Positions 17,201 through 22,882 of a stretch of 28,315 nt of DNA are shown here, piece by piece (within the stretch, counting starts at the first letter, position 1; every line of letters starts with the position of its first letter). The DNA comes from an uncultured Christensenella sp. (lineage in GTDB: Bacteria > Bacillota > Clostridia > Christensenellales > Borkfalkiaceae). Location of the stretch: positions 1 to 28,315 of the forward strand of contig CAJTQF010000012.1 in the NCBI GenBank assembly GCA_910578565.1. The letters are read 5' to 3'. The notes under the pieces were generated by a model. The model made no database searches, had not been told where the DNA came from, and saw nothing but the letters and a program-made list of their open reading frames with translations. Both the position numbers and the translations under genes were made by a program.

Positions 17201-20065
17201 CGGCTCACGCTTCTCGAAGTTAAGCCGTTTGAGTAGTCTTATGGCTTCGATATTGCTCTTAAATCTTGCCTTTGCGCCGCCGAGTTCGCTTTGGTCGAAG
17301 CCGACCGCGTTCAAGTCCGTGTTCTCGCCTATGGGTTTTACCGACTGCTCGGTTTGCTCGTGTGCTTGCCAATATTCTTTGTGCCAATAAGCCAATGACT
17401 CGTTTAGGTCTTTACTCCAACCTTTGAAAAACTCCCGTTTTTCTTCTTCTGTCAGCGTACTGAACGGTACAAATTCGCCTTTGCCATCCGCTTTATCGTT
17501 ACGCACATAACAACGGGTAAAGTATTCATTTGTAGGCTTTAAGATGCCTTTATCGAACAACTCACGAAGTGCTACTTGTCTGTCGCTGTCCTCCTCATAG
17601 CAAAGATAACCGCCGTATTGCGCACCGATATTCAATGCTTCGGGCGAAAGTATATGCTGCGCAAGGTCAGCGGAAATCATAATGCCGCCGTGTCCTGCTG
17701 TCGAAACCGAGTAGATACCGTTTGCTATCGTCGTGCAACTCTGAACTTCGTCCCATATCGAATTTGTCGGCTCTCGCATATTCCGCGCTGAATATCGCTC
17801 TAAATACGCTCTATCTTCCGCCGATAGGTCTTTGAATCGGTTGAACTTCGGCTTGTCTTTTTCATAGTCGTCGTCAAGCGCGTTTACAACGAAGTCCATA
17901 TAGTAATTGACATCAAGCCCGTCGGGGGTAATCATTACATCAGATACTTCTTCACGGCTTTCAAGCTCGTCGGCAATTTCGTTTTTATGTTCTTGCACAA
18001 ACTGTTCGTCTGCACCGAAAGTCGAATAGTCCGAGATCCAATTCCCCTCATAGGAATTTCCCGTTCCTTCTTTGATTATCGCGTCCGCTATTGCCTTTAT
18101 CTTTATCTGTTCGGGCGTAAGCTCTTTTTCGCTTGCAAAGGTTAGATATATTTGGTCGCCCTCTATCCTTGCGTTTTCAAGCTCGGCGCGTGTGTTCAAC
18201 TCTTGCTCAAGCTCTCTTGCGTGGTCGTTAAGGAACTTGTAGTCGGCGTGTAGCCAACTGAAAAACATATCGCGTTCGCCGTTAGCACGATTGCGCTTTG
18301 TAAAGCGGCGTATCGCGCTGTCTGCTATTGCTTTGATTCGTTCTTCGTCGCTACCGTGTCGCTCGGCATAATAGTAGATGTATTCTTCGGCTTGCTCGTC
18401 GGTAAAGTAGTTGTTATCGTCGATTAGTTCGGCTATACCATAGGCAAGCTGTTTCCAATCAAGGCGTACAATAACGTCGTTTTCGGGATGGTCTTTGTAT
18501 CTGAACGCAAAGGTTACACCTTTGCTCGAACATTGCAATTCCTTATCCCCCATATATGCGCCGTAATGACCGCCGTACTCTTTCTTAACCAATTCGATAA
18601 ATTCGCTCTCGGTCGGGTTTGATTTATACGCTTCAAAAAGGCGATATTTATTATCTACCGTACCTCCGCCGTATTTTATCCCCCACTCTTTAACTTGTTC
18701 TTCGGGCGTGGCTTCCTGCGTTTTCCCGTCGAGCATATCAAACAATGACAGTTGCGGTTTTTCTTTGCGCTTTCGGCTCTGTATGGGTTTGCTTTGTTTT
18801 GGCTTTACCTGTGGACGCTTTTCCTTTTCTTGTTCGGCTTGTTCTTCTTCGTCTATGTACTCGTCAAAGTCTGCCGCGTCATCCTCATATTCAAGATCGT
18901 CCTGCTCGTCGGTTTCTTCGTCCGGCGCAAACTGTTCGTCGCTGTCGAACGGACTATCTTCGTCATCATCTGCTTCGATAAGTTCGGGCGTAGGCTTTTC
19001 TGCTCCTGCGTTTTGTTCAAGCGTTTCGGCGTAAGACTGAATATAAATCGGCTCTTTATCCTTTTCAAGCACAACAATGGAATACTGCTCTAACAGCTTC
19101 TCTATGTAATCGTCAGTTTTGTGAAAAGGCACACCGCACATTGGTACGCGGTCTGCCCCTACGATTCGCCCCGTAAGCGTTAATTCGAGTTTGTCTGCCG
19201 CTTTCCTTGCGCTGTCGCCGAACATCTCATAGAAATCGCCCAAGCGCGTCAAAACGATTGCTTTCGGGTATTTGTCCTGTGCGGTCAAATACTCTTTGTA
19301 AAACGGTGGTAATTGCGGCTCGGCTTTCGTTTCCGTTTGTACAACGGTTTCGGTCGGCTTCTCGATAATAATAGGCTCGTCAGATACGGTTTCTTCGTCC
19401 ACGTCTTCAATGACTTTAACTTCGTTCTGCTTTCGTACATACGCTTCTTCGATTTCCGTGTACAGAAAATCGGCAAAGCCGCAGACATCCTTGAACAACT
19501 GTGCGTTGTCCGCAAGGTCGCCCGTCATACCGTGCATAGTAATTCCATTGCTTTTAGGAAAGCCCGTCTTGCTGTACAACGAATACGTTACGCCCTCTAA
19601 TATAAGTCGGTTACGTTCTTCGTCATCCGTGAAATATCCGTTATCTTGCAAGTAGTTCGCAACACCGACGTGGATCTTACGATAATCTCCGCGCAAGTCT
19701 GTCGACATCCCCGTGCCGTTCAGCGCGTCGAGTCCGTCAAGCAAACGCTTTATAGGGTAAGCAAGCCTTTTGTATCTTTCTTCGCCGTGCGTGTCGTTCG
19801 CGTCAAACACAAACTGTTTATACCCGTCCGCGTCATAATACGGCACTCCTTTTTTGCCGCGCGTTATGCGCCGCCCCATTGCGTTCCACTCCTCGAACGA
19901 ATAACAAACGCCTGCGTTCGGGCGGCTTATGATGATTTGACAAGCGTCGTGCAGACTGATGTGCGGATTCTGCGCTACGAAACGGTAAAAGTTTTGTATC
20001 TGCTCTCCGTCCGTGAGCATTTCTTGTATAGCCGCGTTACGGTTGCTCAACCTGTTCTCACTCAT
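8228..20065 (-). CDS. Giant polyvalent protein: MutS-I, N6 methylase, SNF2 helicase, DUF3849, triplicated domain, primase-polymerase
   Basis: A single 3945-residue frame starts at ATG 20065, preceded by AAAGGAGGAA. Domains in order: an ArdC/LPD-like N-terminus (1-210); a MutS domain I (about 252-340) keeping the FxE mismatch motif in GDFYEMF (276-282); an acidic linker (360-415); helical LPD-like segments (460-740); a gamma-type N6 DNA methylase with motif I ILEPAMGTGNFFG (1035-1047) and motif IV GNVPFG (1101-1106). Next comes an SNF2-like helicase with P-loop GSGKT (1721-1725), DEAH (1883-1886), ATGTPISNS (1934-1942) and QQREGRIIRQGN (2218-2229). A DUF3849 domain (about 2935-3120) follows, then three tandem copies of an unknown domain (3310-3407, 3418-3509, 3529-3621). 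It ends in an archaeo-eukaryotic-type primase-polymerase (about 3650-3820; IDLDD 3722-3726, SGNGLHFF 3755-3762) with a helical bundle (3830-3915). Such proteins are thought to protect and process incoming element DNA. Confidence 0.93.
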   Translation of the reverse strand: MSENRLSNRNAAIQEMLTDGEQIQNFYRFVAQNPHISLHDACQIIISRPNAGVCYSFEEWNAMGRRITRGKKGVPYYDADGYKQFVFDANDTHGEERYKRLAYPIKRLLDGLDALNGTGMSTDLRGDYRKIHVGVANYLQDNGYFTDDEERNRLILEGVTYSLYSKTGFPKSNGITMHGMTGDLADNAQLFKDVCGFADFLYTEIEEAYVRKQNEVKVIEDVDEETVSDEPIIIEKPTETVVQTETKAEPQLPPFYKEYLTAQDKYPKAIVLTRLGDFYEMFGDSARKAADKLELTLTGRIVGADRVPMCGVPFHKTDDYIEKLLEQYSIVVLEKDKEPIYIQSYAETLEQNAGAEKPTPELIEADDDEDSPFDSDEQFAPDEETDEQDDLEYEDDAADFDEYIDEEEQAEQEKEKRPQVKPKQSKPIQSRKRKEKPQLSLFDMLDGKTQEATPEEQVKEWGIKYGGGTVDNKYRLFEAYKSNPTESEFIELVKKEYGGHYGAYMGDKELQCSSKGVTFAFRYKDHPENDVIVRLDWKQLAYGIAELIDDNNYFTDEQAEEYIYYYAERHGSDEERIKAIADSAIRRFTKRNRANGERDMFFSWLHADYKFLNDHARELEQELNTRAELENARIEGDQIYLTFASEKELTPEQIKIKAIADAIIKEGTGNSYEGNWISDYSTFGADEQFVQEHKNEIADELESREEVSDVMITPDGLDVNYYMDFVVNALDDDYEKDKPKFNRFKDLSAEDRAYLERYSARNMREPTNSIWDEVQSCTTIANGIYSVSTAGHGGIMISADLAQHILSPEALNIGAQYGGYLCYEEDSDRQVALRELFDKGILKPTNEYFTRCYVRNDKADGKGEFVPFSTLTEEEKREFFKGWSKDLNESLAYWHKEYWQAHEQTEQSVKPIGENTDLNAVGFDQSELGGAKARFKSNIEAIRLLKRLNFEKREPTRDEQKTLAKYVGWGGLAKAFDEHDEKWRSEYCELISTLDSEDYEKAKGSVLNAHYTSKTVIDGMYKALARFGVKGNNRILEPAMGTGNFFGFMPKEMQENARLYGVELDNITGKLAQKLYPKANIQIKGFEQTTFPNNHFDVVVGNVPFGAYTVYDSDYARQNFYVHDYFLAKSIDKLKPNGVMAVITSSGTMDKINPTVRKYLAERADLIGAIRLPNNAFTQTAGTQVVADILFFKKREKQAYVDTENTEWLATGKTEQGYDVNNYFIRHPEMVLGEFVQEHGMYGALDLTVKPDGRNLADALEEAVSRLPENFYVTPEYTESAEEESTAVDYNVKPLCYKAQNGKLYMRVGESMVEQEIPTRPADAYDRICAMIELRNELRYVLDIQTDGCTDEKLKAEQRTLNANYDRFVRRYGIINGQTNTRLFKDDGDSALLFACENLSDDKKTATKADIFSKRTIRPYISVTSTDDCFEALQICKNERGNVDISYIEEITKKDYDTVLAELGDAVFRNPYEVNPDDKYTGFETAEEYLSGKVVDKLATAEKYAEVYPDGGYEKNVQALKGVQPEQIRASDIAVRLGASWVDEKYYKQFIYELLDLPPRYTDGVRLFYNPHDSSWRVDVSMYMHGQSYMNVNKVYGTDRVNAYKLIEDCLNLRATSVFDPIKDGSTTRYELNKGETIAAREKQNAIKEAFKDWIYRDPERREELERTYNAKFNRIKLPSYDGSYLRFPEMNPAIELKPHQKNAVHRIITSGNTLLHHVVGSGKTFTICASIMKLRQYGLAKKPMIAVPNHLVQQWANEFRTLYPNAKLLIASKDDLDKNNRQKFVSKVAMGDWDAVIIAQSSFAKIPISRDRQIAKINEEIARIEETVEAVRDTQGGRSGAVKNLEKIKRNKEAQLKKLTDDSKKDNVLIFENLGVDYLFIDEAHYYKNKFLYTKMNNVSGISTAASQRASDLELKCEYINELQGGDKGVVFATGTPISNSMTEMYTMQSYLQQRTLQELGITYFDGWAADFGETVTSLEMTPSGQGYKPRTRFSKFTNLPELLTMYRSFADVQTSDMVKLDVPDAERKVVNLKPSDAVLELADEIAERAERISRDKIPPEIDNMLKITSDGKKLALDPRCYDRSAADEEGSKLNVCADNIAEIWNDTHDTKATQIVFCDLSTPKKAFEDYVYGEDFDVYNDLKYKLVQRGIPPEQIAFIHEANSDLQKQALFDKVNAGTVRVLIGSTEKCGAGTNVQERLIALHHLDTPYRPSDMQQREGRIIRQGNTNKQIKIFTYVKERTFDSYSYQILENKQRFISQIDRGDLTVREADDIDETTLTYAEIKAITAANPKIKQKMEVDTEVARLRVLEGQYKKNLYALQDKVRKSLPEDIQRQTLYLERLREDIATVKAKHSVDPERFSISVMGKVYTDKKEGGLALMNALHANKTDTVVAEYAGLKISLNPMVFLVGERSVSLTGIGKYSMDIGESASGLLTRLDNFCKEFPSREERAENRLNQLKHDLTVAEEEIKKPFEHADRLTALLKEQAELNAELDIGKREEIIMDDSKEENIVVNVDEEAAMKIPERKVVQTTYKKKSRRTLGESNASLYRKKQSENAESYVFIGNGDNYEIYGERAEELAERYGLPLITDTLSGNEQKVLSVDIDTLDKVVSGIDDDGHKTVILEPLDEIKEDTFIDNEDKIAAMEVAVLPDYTIGQDDMHDAGYTWDGMLPLRKRMAKMLVGLGLPVVALKGDDTERKVTSTDEVERGGNLFGIEKPDWNEFIASDKGRAYLTARLMFCQSAKKEVNEEMDYFPAMYTDGLSDNMFAERVALEKCLKDMPRPDTEQIKPYVKNLLNDFTIRFGNFPLGEYGWEIGNVRDDLAKFIPDEEISKYAQELAYEERLHEEIDERLEEIVWLNGRTEGFDKELIPDIINDLKPDFENSFFNKSGEGDYDEWYDEFAEEKLAPYLETKAVDNTIDLTKPNYYGKDTSNAAFYYLPSLSYDTLPEIKEQAESYIIAAPVSYLSDEITDKYNIFFLKTDRDITMDELKNKDTAIGSMQTAVHNVVEARHKEYINALNLHTDCKNAIDKAISENYDGMHLKDGFENALIDKYGMGEINYVLANTVQYFYDDGRISRDNKAWANKIEITENEGHRYQFTSNTHRAILDGFIDRMRKKQRELLYGNKREEYYSVMQDTVNGKDEYTPVYVDANTGEIGTLFKRSFNTEKEIDELIAKVNTATDVPRDYTLVYITPEELKRRSKDIKKANTAQSLQGEFLSETKDGYKVVNITKDVDERNIAIIYRQTVKDFIVAPRYDTSDGTWAQSYYFKSLEAAERDRAETYGDNPKIYENKEWNKMSENEKPKWLDITVSADARIKVNNKTSFMRMPTNGKYNGYTYNFYNDKIKRSTQIADLQSDSRELALALRIRENDTVLLKNREDDEIELTATEFKNAVHRTLNKDYVRKADENDKQWTTVSVPRDAIRGEYEKRTLFAMPTSSDVAGYAFYVPNVFVKEDEESEGERVKISVPDDFKFTAQDKSGENKVELSAYQLFKYMDGTEASDYKTEKSAEQTAASAPPNNDGWRYVSVDEKAKIAEYGERTMFRMPQGDYDGYCYYIPNGLLRANEEKGTIRVSLPENFVVTVHNKQAENEVEQKIEMNPEDFIAQVKGKTADDYTVYSKPSESKSEKFMAVEQKLIERVPDEMKNKPNWVIVRTKPNEEKGRLDKFLIDIHTGKMAKSDDPTTWATFDEAREYAKYHGGVALAYALDGKDGIACIDLDDCIEENGDFSEFAHKVFNAADGMYCEKSVSGNGLHFFGKTQGMDVRTFSEDGEMEFYRGAHFIAMTGDYYGGTELKSFDEPQMKNIIESKCAKRTVLNGQGAGVEGLSRMSDRDVVERAEKGKDGQRFKSLYNGQDIKGDHSRSDMSLMNMLAFYCNGDKEQMLRIFATSGLYRPEKSDNYYECTVIKAIRDTVTRYQPKTNKPNTNKPVSGNNSGKGGK

Positions 20066-20408
20066 TTAATTCCTCCTTTTCTTTGTACTTTCCAAACACC
20101 TGCCACCACACTTTTTTGCGCTTGCGGTTAGACGGAAAGTACAAAACCTCAAAAGCGGCTTTTGCGCCCATAAGGTAAACAAGGCTCTTGATTTGCTCAC
20201 GGTTGAATTTGTCGCGTTCGCGTAGTTTGCGCTTGAACTCGTCGGGCGTAAGTCCGAGAGCCTTTGCGACATAGGGTTGCGTGTGGTCGTTGTCGTATAT
20301 CCATTTTTTCAGCTTGTACTTTTTAAGTGCGTACCCGTCCGTCAAAATGTTTTCCGCCGCTTTAACAGAGTTTGTTTCCGATAATGATATACTTTGCTTT
20401 GAAGCCAT
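20058..20408 (-). CDS. Small HTH (XRE-like) protein, third of three tandem genes
   Basis: The 116-residue product has a Cro/C1-like region in its middle: LKKWIYDNDHTQPYVAKALG, then LTPDEFKRKLRERDKFNREQ, matching the helix-turn-helix pattern in which the second helix precedes a Lys/Arg-rich recognition segment. The C-terminus is basic (NRKRKKVWWQVFGKYKEKEE). The start at 20408 has GGAGGAGG 9 nt upstream. The gene overlaps the preceding small gene by 47 nt and the giant gene by 8 nt, so it is translated just ahead of the giant protein. It may regulate the operon or assist the giant protein; the target is unknown. Confidence 0.7.
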   Translation of the reverse strand: MASKQSISLSETNSVKAAENILTDGYALKKYKLKKWIYDNDHTQPYVAKALGLTPDEFKRKLRERDKFNREQIKSLVYLMGAKAAFEVLYFPSNRKRKKVWWQVFGKYKEKEELNE

Positions 20409-20619
20409 CTATCGTTTCCTCCTCCATATCTACAAGCGAAAGAAAAGTCCACTCGCCCAACGCATTGTACATTTCTTTTGCAAGCTCGTAACCGAGCGCA
20501 CAACCGTTTTTCAAGTGTTTATACGCTAACCTGCCGCCGCCCAATTTTTGCAACATTAGTCGCGGACTAACGCCGTTACGTTTTGCGTAGTTTTCAAACT
20601 CGTCGATTTTTAATTTCAT
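20362..20619 (-). CDS. Small HTH-like protein, second of three tandem genes
   Basis: This 85-residue protein begins MKLKIDEFENYAKRNGVSPR, strikingly like its upstream neighbour (MKLNIDEFETYAIEQGY). The remainder (LGGGRLAYKHLKNG, then ELAKEMYNALGEWTFLSLVD) follows an XRE-like spacing in which a turn with K.G separates two helices. The ribosome binding site GGGAGGT lies 6-7 nt before the ATG. Its end overlaps the next gene by 47 nt. The two proteins look like products of a local duplication. Function is unassigned; transcriptional control is an inference from fold pattern and position. Confidence 0.7.
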   Translation of the reverse strand: MKLKIDEFENYAKRNGVSPRLMLQKLGGGRLAYKHLKNGCALGYELAKEMYNALGEWTFLSLVDMEEETIDGFKAKYIIIGNKLC

Positions 20620-20641
20620 TTATGTACCTCCCAAGTGTGTT

Positions 20642-20887
20642 TTACAGTTTGTCGAATAAGTCAATGTTCTCTTCCCACTCGTACCTGCCGAAGTCCACGA
20701 AGCCCACCACATCTGACGCGCCTATATCCGTATACAAGCGCATTAACATTTCACGGGTAATGTTCTTACCGTCCTTGTAGTCCTCATAATCTTCTGCCGT
20801 ATAACCGAGAGTTTCAAACAGTTCAGTTCCGCTCTCGTAACCTTGCTCTATCGCATAGGTTTCAAACTCGTCTATATTGAGTTTCAT
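20642..20887 (-). CDS. Small HTH-like protein, first of three tandem genes
   Basis: The 81-residue product shares its N-terminus and layout with the following gene: MKLNIDEFETYA, then ELFETLGYTAEDYEDYKDGK, then ITREMLMRLYTDIG and a final VVGFVDFGRYEWEENIDLF. It is distinctly acidic, unlike the third member of the cluster, so it may not bind DNA itself. AAGGAG stands about 11 nt before the ATG. A 99-nt gap separates it from the sigma-like gene. I see no known family signature beyond the shared pattern. Confidence 0.7.
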   Translation of the reverse strand: MKLNIDEFETYAIEQGYESGTELFETLGYTAEDYEDYKDGKNITREMLMRLYTDIGASDVVGFVDFGRYEWEENIDLFDKL

Positions 20888-20986
20888 TTTTGCCCTTTCT
20901 CCTTGCCTTTCGGTGGTAATGTTCTTACCCCTTCACTTAACCAAGCACACTTTTTTGCAAAAGTTGACGGTCAAAATAAAAATTTT

Positions 20987-21487
20987 TTAGTTTTTTTCTA
21001 AAAATTTTCGTAACGCACCATAAATTCGTTCCATTGCGTGCGATATTGCGCTTTTAGTAATACCGAGATGCTCGCTCGCTTCTTCCTGCGTCATACCGTC
21101 AAAGTAAATCATTTCAACCAATTCTTTCTGACGCGGCGTGAGCTTTGCTATGGCAGCATACAACTCTCGCTTTTCTTCTTCGTCTATGTAGTTCTGTTCA
21201 ACGTCCAAGCGGCGATCCTCAATGTCCACGCCCTCGTCTTTCATCCTATCTAACGACAAGCTATTGCCAAGCGCGTTATGTCCCGAAAGCGCATACGGAC
21301 ACTCACGGCAGTCTTTCTGACAGCGCACAAGGTTTCCCTTTTTGCCCTTAATTTTGCACCGAAATGCACGTTGTTTCCTGCGCCGTTCAGCTCTGACGGG
21401 TTGAATATAGGCGCGATAAACTTCTTCGCTTACTTCCACTTCTTGCCCTCTGATAGTGAGATAAAATCTCTTGTTCTTGTTTTCCAT
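20987..21487 (-). CDS. Sigma-70 region 4-like regulator with Cys cluster
   Basis: I start at 21487 (MENKNKRFYL), preceded by GGAGGA at 8-9 nt; this gives 166 residues. The C-terminal third is a clear sigma region 4 helix-turn-helix: LTPRQKELVEMIYFDGMTQE followed by EASEHLGITKSAISHAMERI (about 116-154). The N-terminal half is not a sigma region 2 but a basic segment with four cysteines (44, 56, 60, 63), possibly a zinc site. Sigma-like proteins of this kind are recurrent in Firmicutes conjugative elements and phages, where they act as positive regulators. Here it sits upstream of the long operon and downstream of two terminator-like stems, so it is a good candidate activator of transfer genes. 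Confidence 0.82.
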   Translation of the reverse strand: MENKNKRFYLTIRGQEVEVSEEVYRAYIQPVRAERRRKQRAFRCKIKGKKGNLVRCQKDCRECPYALSGHNALGNSLSLDRMKDEGVDIEDRRLDVEQNYIDEEEKRELYAAIAKLTPRQKELVEMIYFDGMTQEEASEHLGITKSAISHAMERIYGALRKFLEKN

Positions 21488-21553
21488 TTTTGAAATCCTC
21501 CGATTTTTGATTTTTGTTTTTGAAAATCGCAATCGGGTGATTTAGCCCAAATG

Positions 21554-21593
21554 AAAAAAGCCCGACTGCGTGGATAACTCCAAGCAATCGGGC
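21554..21593 (-). terminator. Intrinsic terminator/attenuator before the sigma-like gene
   Basis: On the minus strand GCCCGATTGC pairs with GCAGTCGGGC (9 of 10 positions, arms 21584-21593 and 21560-21569). The loop is 14 nt, followed at once by six T residues (21554-21559). It lies 67 nt upstream of the sigma-like start, in the untranslated part of the same transcript as the Com-like gene, so it may act as an attenuator. Confidence 0.75.
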
Positions 21594-21605
21594 AAAAACG
21601 GCAAC

Positions 21606-21661
21606 AAAAAAGAAGCCTGACAAACAGAATAAACCCTATGCAGGAATTATCTGTCTGTCAG
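21606..21661 (-). terminator. Second terminator-like hairpin in the same leader
   Basis: On the minus strand CTGACAGACAGA (21650-21661) pairs with TCTGTTTGTCAG (21617-21628), 11 of 12 positions. The sequence then runs GCTTC and six T residues (21606-21611). AAGA just before the left arm could pair with part of the TCTT, so the U-run may be partly in the stem. It lies 13 nt upstream of the other terminator. Confidence 0.6.
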
Positions 21662-21709
21662 ACTCCTCTTGACCTATCTCATCAAGTCCAATCTCATAAC
21701 AAGACGTTA

Positions 21710-21737
21710 GCGGTGGCATTCAACGGAATCCCACCGC
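21710..21737. other. Hairpin downstream of the Com-like gene
   Basis: GCGGTGG (21710-21716) pairs perfectly with CCACCGC (21731-21737), and inside it ATTC pairs with GAAT around a 4-nt loop with one mismatch between the two stems. No T-run follows on the minus strand, so it is not a simple terminator. With the two stems nearer the sigma-like gene it makes the 283-nt space between 21488 and 21770 highly structured. Confidence 0.55.
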
Positions 21738-21770
21738 CCAAAATATTCTTATGTAGTGAATTGCACCTTT

Positions 21771-21947
21771 TTAGGCGCGTTGGCGTAAAGGCTTGTCCTC
21801 TATCGGCTTTTTGCTTATGTGCATACTGTCATCACTGATAATGACCGAAGCAAACTCGCCGCACTTCGGACACTCGATTTCCACTTTTGTTCCGGCTTCG
21901 CCCTTGCAAAGCCGTTTTCCGCATTTCGGACACATAACAAATCTCAT
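21771..21947 (-). CDS. Com-like zinc-ribbon protein
   Basis: The start at 21947 (MRFVMCPKCGKRLCKG) has GGAGGT 9 nt upstream, giving 58 residues. Two CPKCG knuckles about 20 residues apart (CPKCGKRLCKG, then VEIECPKCG) form a four-Cys zinc ribbon. The pattern resembles the phage Mu Com regulator and its many relatives in Firmicutes mobile elements. Com is an RNA-binding translational activator in Mu; whether this protein binds RNA is unknown, but it is flanked by folded untranslated segments. The basic C-terminus (KKPIEDKPLRQRA) is compatible with nucleic-acid binding. Confidence 0.65.
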   Translation of the reverse strand: MRFVMCPKCGKRLCKGEAGTKVEIECPKCGEFASVIISDDSMHISKKPIEDKPLRQRA

Positions 21948-21987
21948 AGCAATATACCTCCATTTCCCATAGGCAAGCACCCTTGAA

Positions 21988-22040
21988 TTTAACTAACTAC
22001 TTTGTTACGGGCTGGGTTTCCGATAACGTAGTAAGTCAAA
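21988..22040 (-). other. Long hairpin in the 5' leader of the Com-like gene
   Basis: On the minus strand TTTGACTTACTAC (22028-22040) pairs with GTAGTTAGTTAAA (21988-22000): 11 Watson-Crick pairs, one G-U and one mismatch. Within the loop GTTA/CGG pairs with CCG/TAAC around a one-base bulge (22020-22027 with 22004-22010), leaving a 9-nt loop AAACCCAGC. It ends 40 nt before the Com-like start codon. It has no T-run, so it is not a terminator. It may be a regulatory RNA element or a protein-binding site. Confidence 0.5.
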
Positions 22041-22100
22041 TGCTTGTCCGATAAAATTTATATTCAGTTGCAACGGGGCTGTGCGCAACTCAATACCGAT

Positions 22101-22697
22101 TTAATATGTTTTGATACAACCCACTAAAACACCTTGTATTTCGCAGTTGCTGACGATTATATCTTTCATAGTCTTATTTTCGGGGTGTAATACGATTTTG
22201 CCGTTCTTATGATACAAGCGTTTCAACGTGTTGTTTCCGTTCGTCAAGGCAACGACTATATCTCCGTCCTCTGCGTGGTCTTGCTTTCGTAAGACAATCA
22301 GATCTCCGTCGTTGATTCCTGCTTCTACCATACTGCTACCGCTCGCGTGTAACATAAACAGCTTTCCGCTACCGAACAGCGAACGCGGCAATTCAAAGCT
22401 GTCCTCGATATGCTCAACCTCGAAGCTCGGCTCTCCGCAAGCAATCGCCCCGATAAGCGGTGCAATTGTTGTTTCGCCTTTATCGAATCTTGACGGAAGC
22501 TCTATATTGCCGAGCCTTGTCCGCTGTATTCTGCCCTCGCGTTCCAAAGCAAGCACATACCGCTGAACAAGGTTGAGCGAACTCATACCCATATAGTGCA
22601 TAATGTTCCGATAGCTTGGCGATCTTCCGTTATCCGCTTGGTATTCCTTAATGTACTTCTCCATTTTACATAAAGTATTTGGGTTGAGTGTTCTCAT
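22101..22697 (-). CDS. LexA/UmuD-like self-cleaving repressor (S24 family)
   Basis: The start at 22697 (MRTLNPNTLCKM) follows GGGAG and leads to 198 residues. An N-terminal winged-helix region (about 8-70; GRSPSYRNIMHYMGMSSLNL) matches the LexA layout. The S24 peptidase domain has the cleavage-site segment AIACGEP with a Cys87-Gly88 bond (as in UmuD rather than the usual Ala-Gly), the catalytic serine in GSSM (Ser122) and the catalytic lysine in TLKRL (Lys159). It should repress its own promoter and probably the element's early genes, and self-cleave when RecA is activated by DNA damage. That would make transfer SOS-inducible (inference). An inverted repeat lies exactly over its transcription start. 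Confidence 0.88.
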   Translation of the reverse strand: MRTLNPNTLCKMEKYIKEYQADNGRSPSYRNIMHYMGMSSLNLVQRYVLALEREGRIQRTRLGNIELPSRFDKGETTIAPLIGAIACGEPSFEVEHIEDSFELPRSLFGSGKLFMLHASGSSMVEAGINDGDLIVLRKQDHAEDGDIVVALTNGNNTLKRLYHKNGKIVLHPENKTMKDIIVSNCEIQGVLVGCIKTY

Positions 22698-22712
22698 CTG
22701 TATCAACTCCCT

Positions 22713-22737
22713 TAAATTGAACTTTGCGTTCAATTTA
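22713..22737. promoter_or_regulatory. Operator: perfect 10-bp-arm inverted repeat over the repressor transcription start
   Basis: TAAATTGAAC (22713-22722) and GTTCAATTTA (22728-22737) are exact reverse complements around a 5-nt spacer. The core GAAC-N5-GTTC resembles but differs from the Gram-positive LexA box GAAC-N4-GTTC. It begins 12 nt after the -10, so bound repressor would block initiation or early elongation. Confidence 0.75.
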
Positions 22738-22749
22738 GCTTGTGGGCGT

Positions 22750-22778
22750 ATTATAGCACAAAAAAACATTCGTTTCAA
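22750..22778 (-). promoter_or_regulatory. Promoter of the LexA-like repressor
   Basis: TTGAAA (22773-22778), a 17-nt spacer and TATAAT (22750-22755) with extended -10 TGC. The start site should fall near 22743. An inverted repeat (TTCATTGCCC 22782-22791, GGGCAGTGAA 22798-22806; 9 of 10) lies just upstream of the -35 and could be a second regulator site. Confidence 0.85.
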
Positions 22779-22842
22779 ATTTTCATTGCCCGTTTATGGG
22801 CAGTGAACGCTCTTTTTGAAAAAAGTTGTTACTGAAAGCAAA

Positions 22843-22882
22843 AGAAAGACCGACAAGACGGTTAAGCCTTGTCGGTCTTTCT
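22843..22882 (-). terminator. Intrinsic terminator of the lipoprotein gene
   Basis: Perfect 15-bp arms, AGAAAGACCGACAAG (plus strand 22843-22857) and its complement at 22868-22882, enclose a 10-nt loop. They lie 13 nt after the lipoprotein stop and run into a T-rich stretch on the minus strand. It separates the accessory genes from the repressor unit. Confidence 0.85.
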
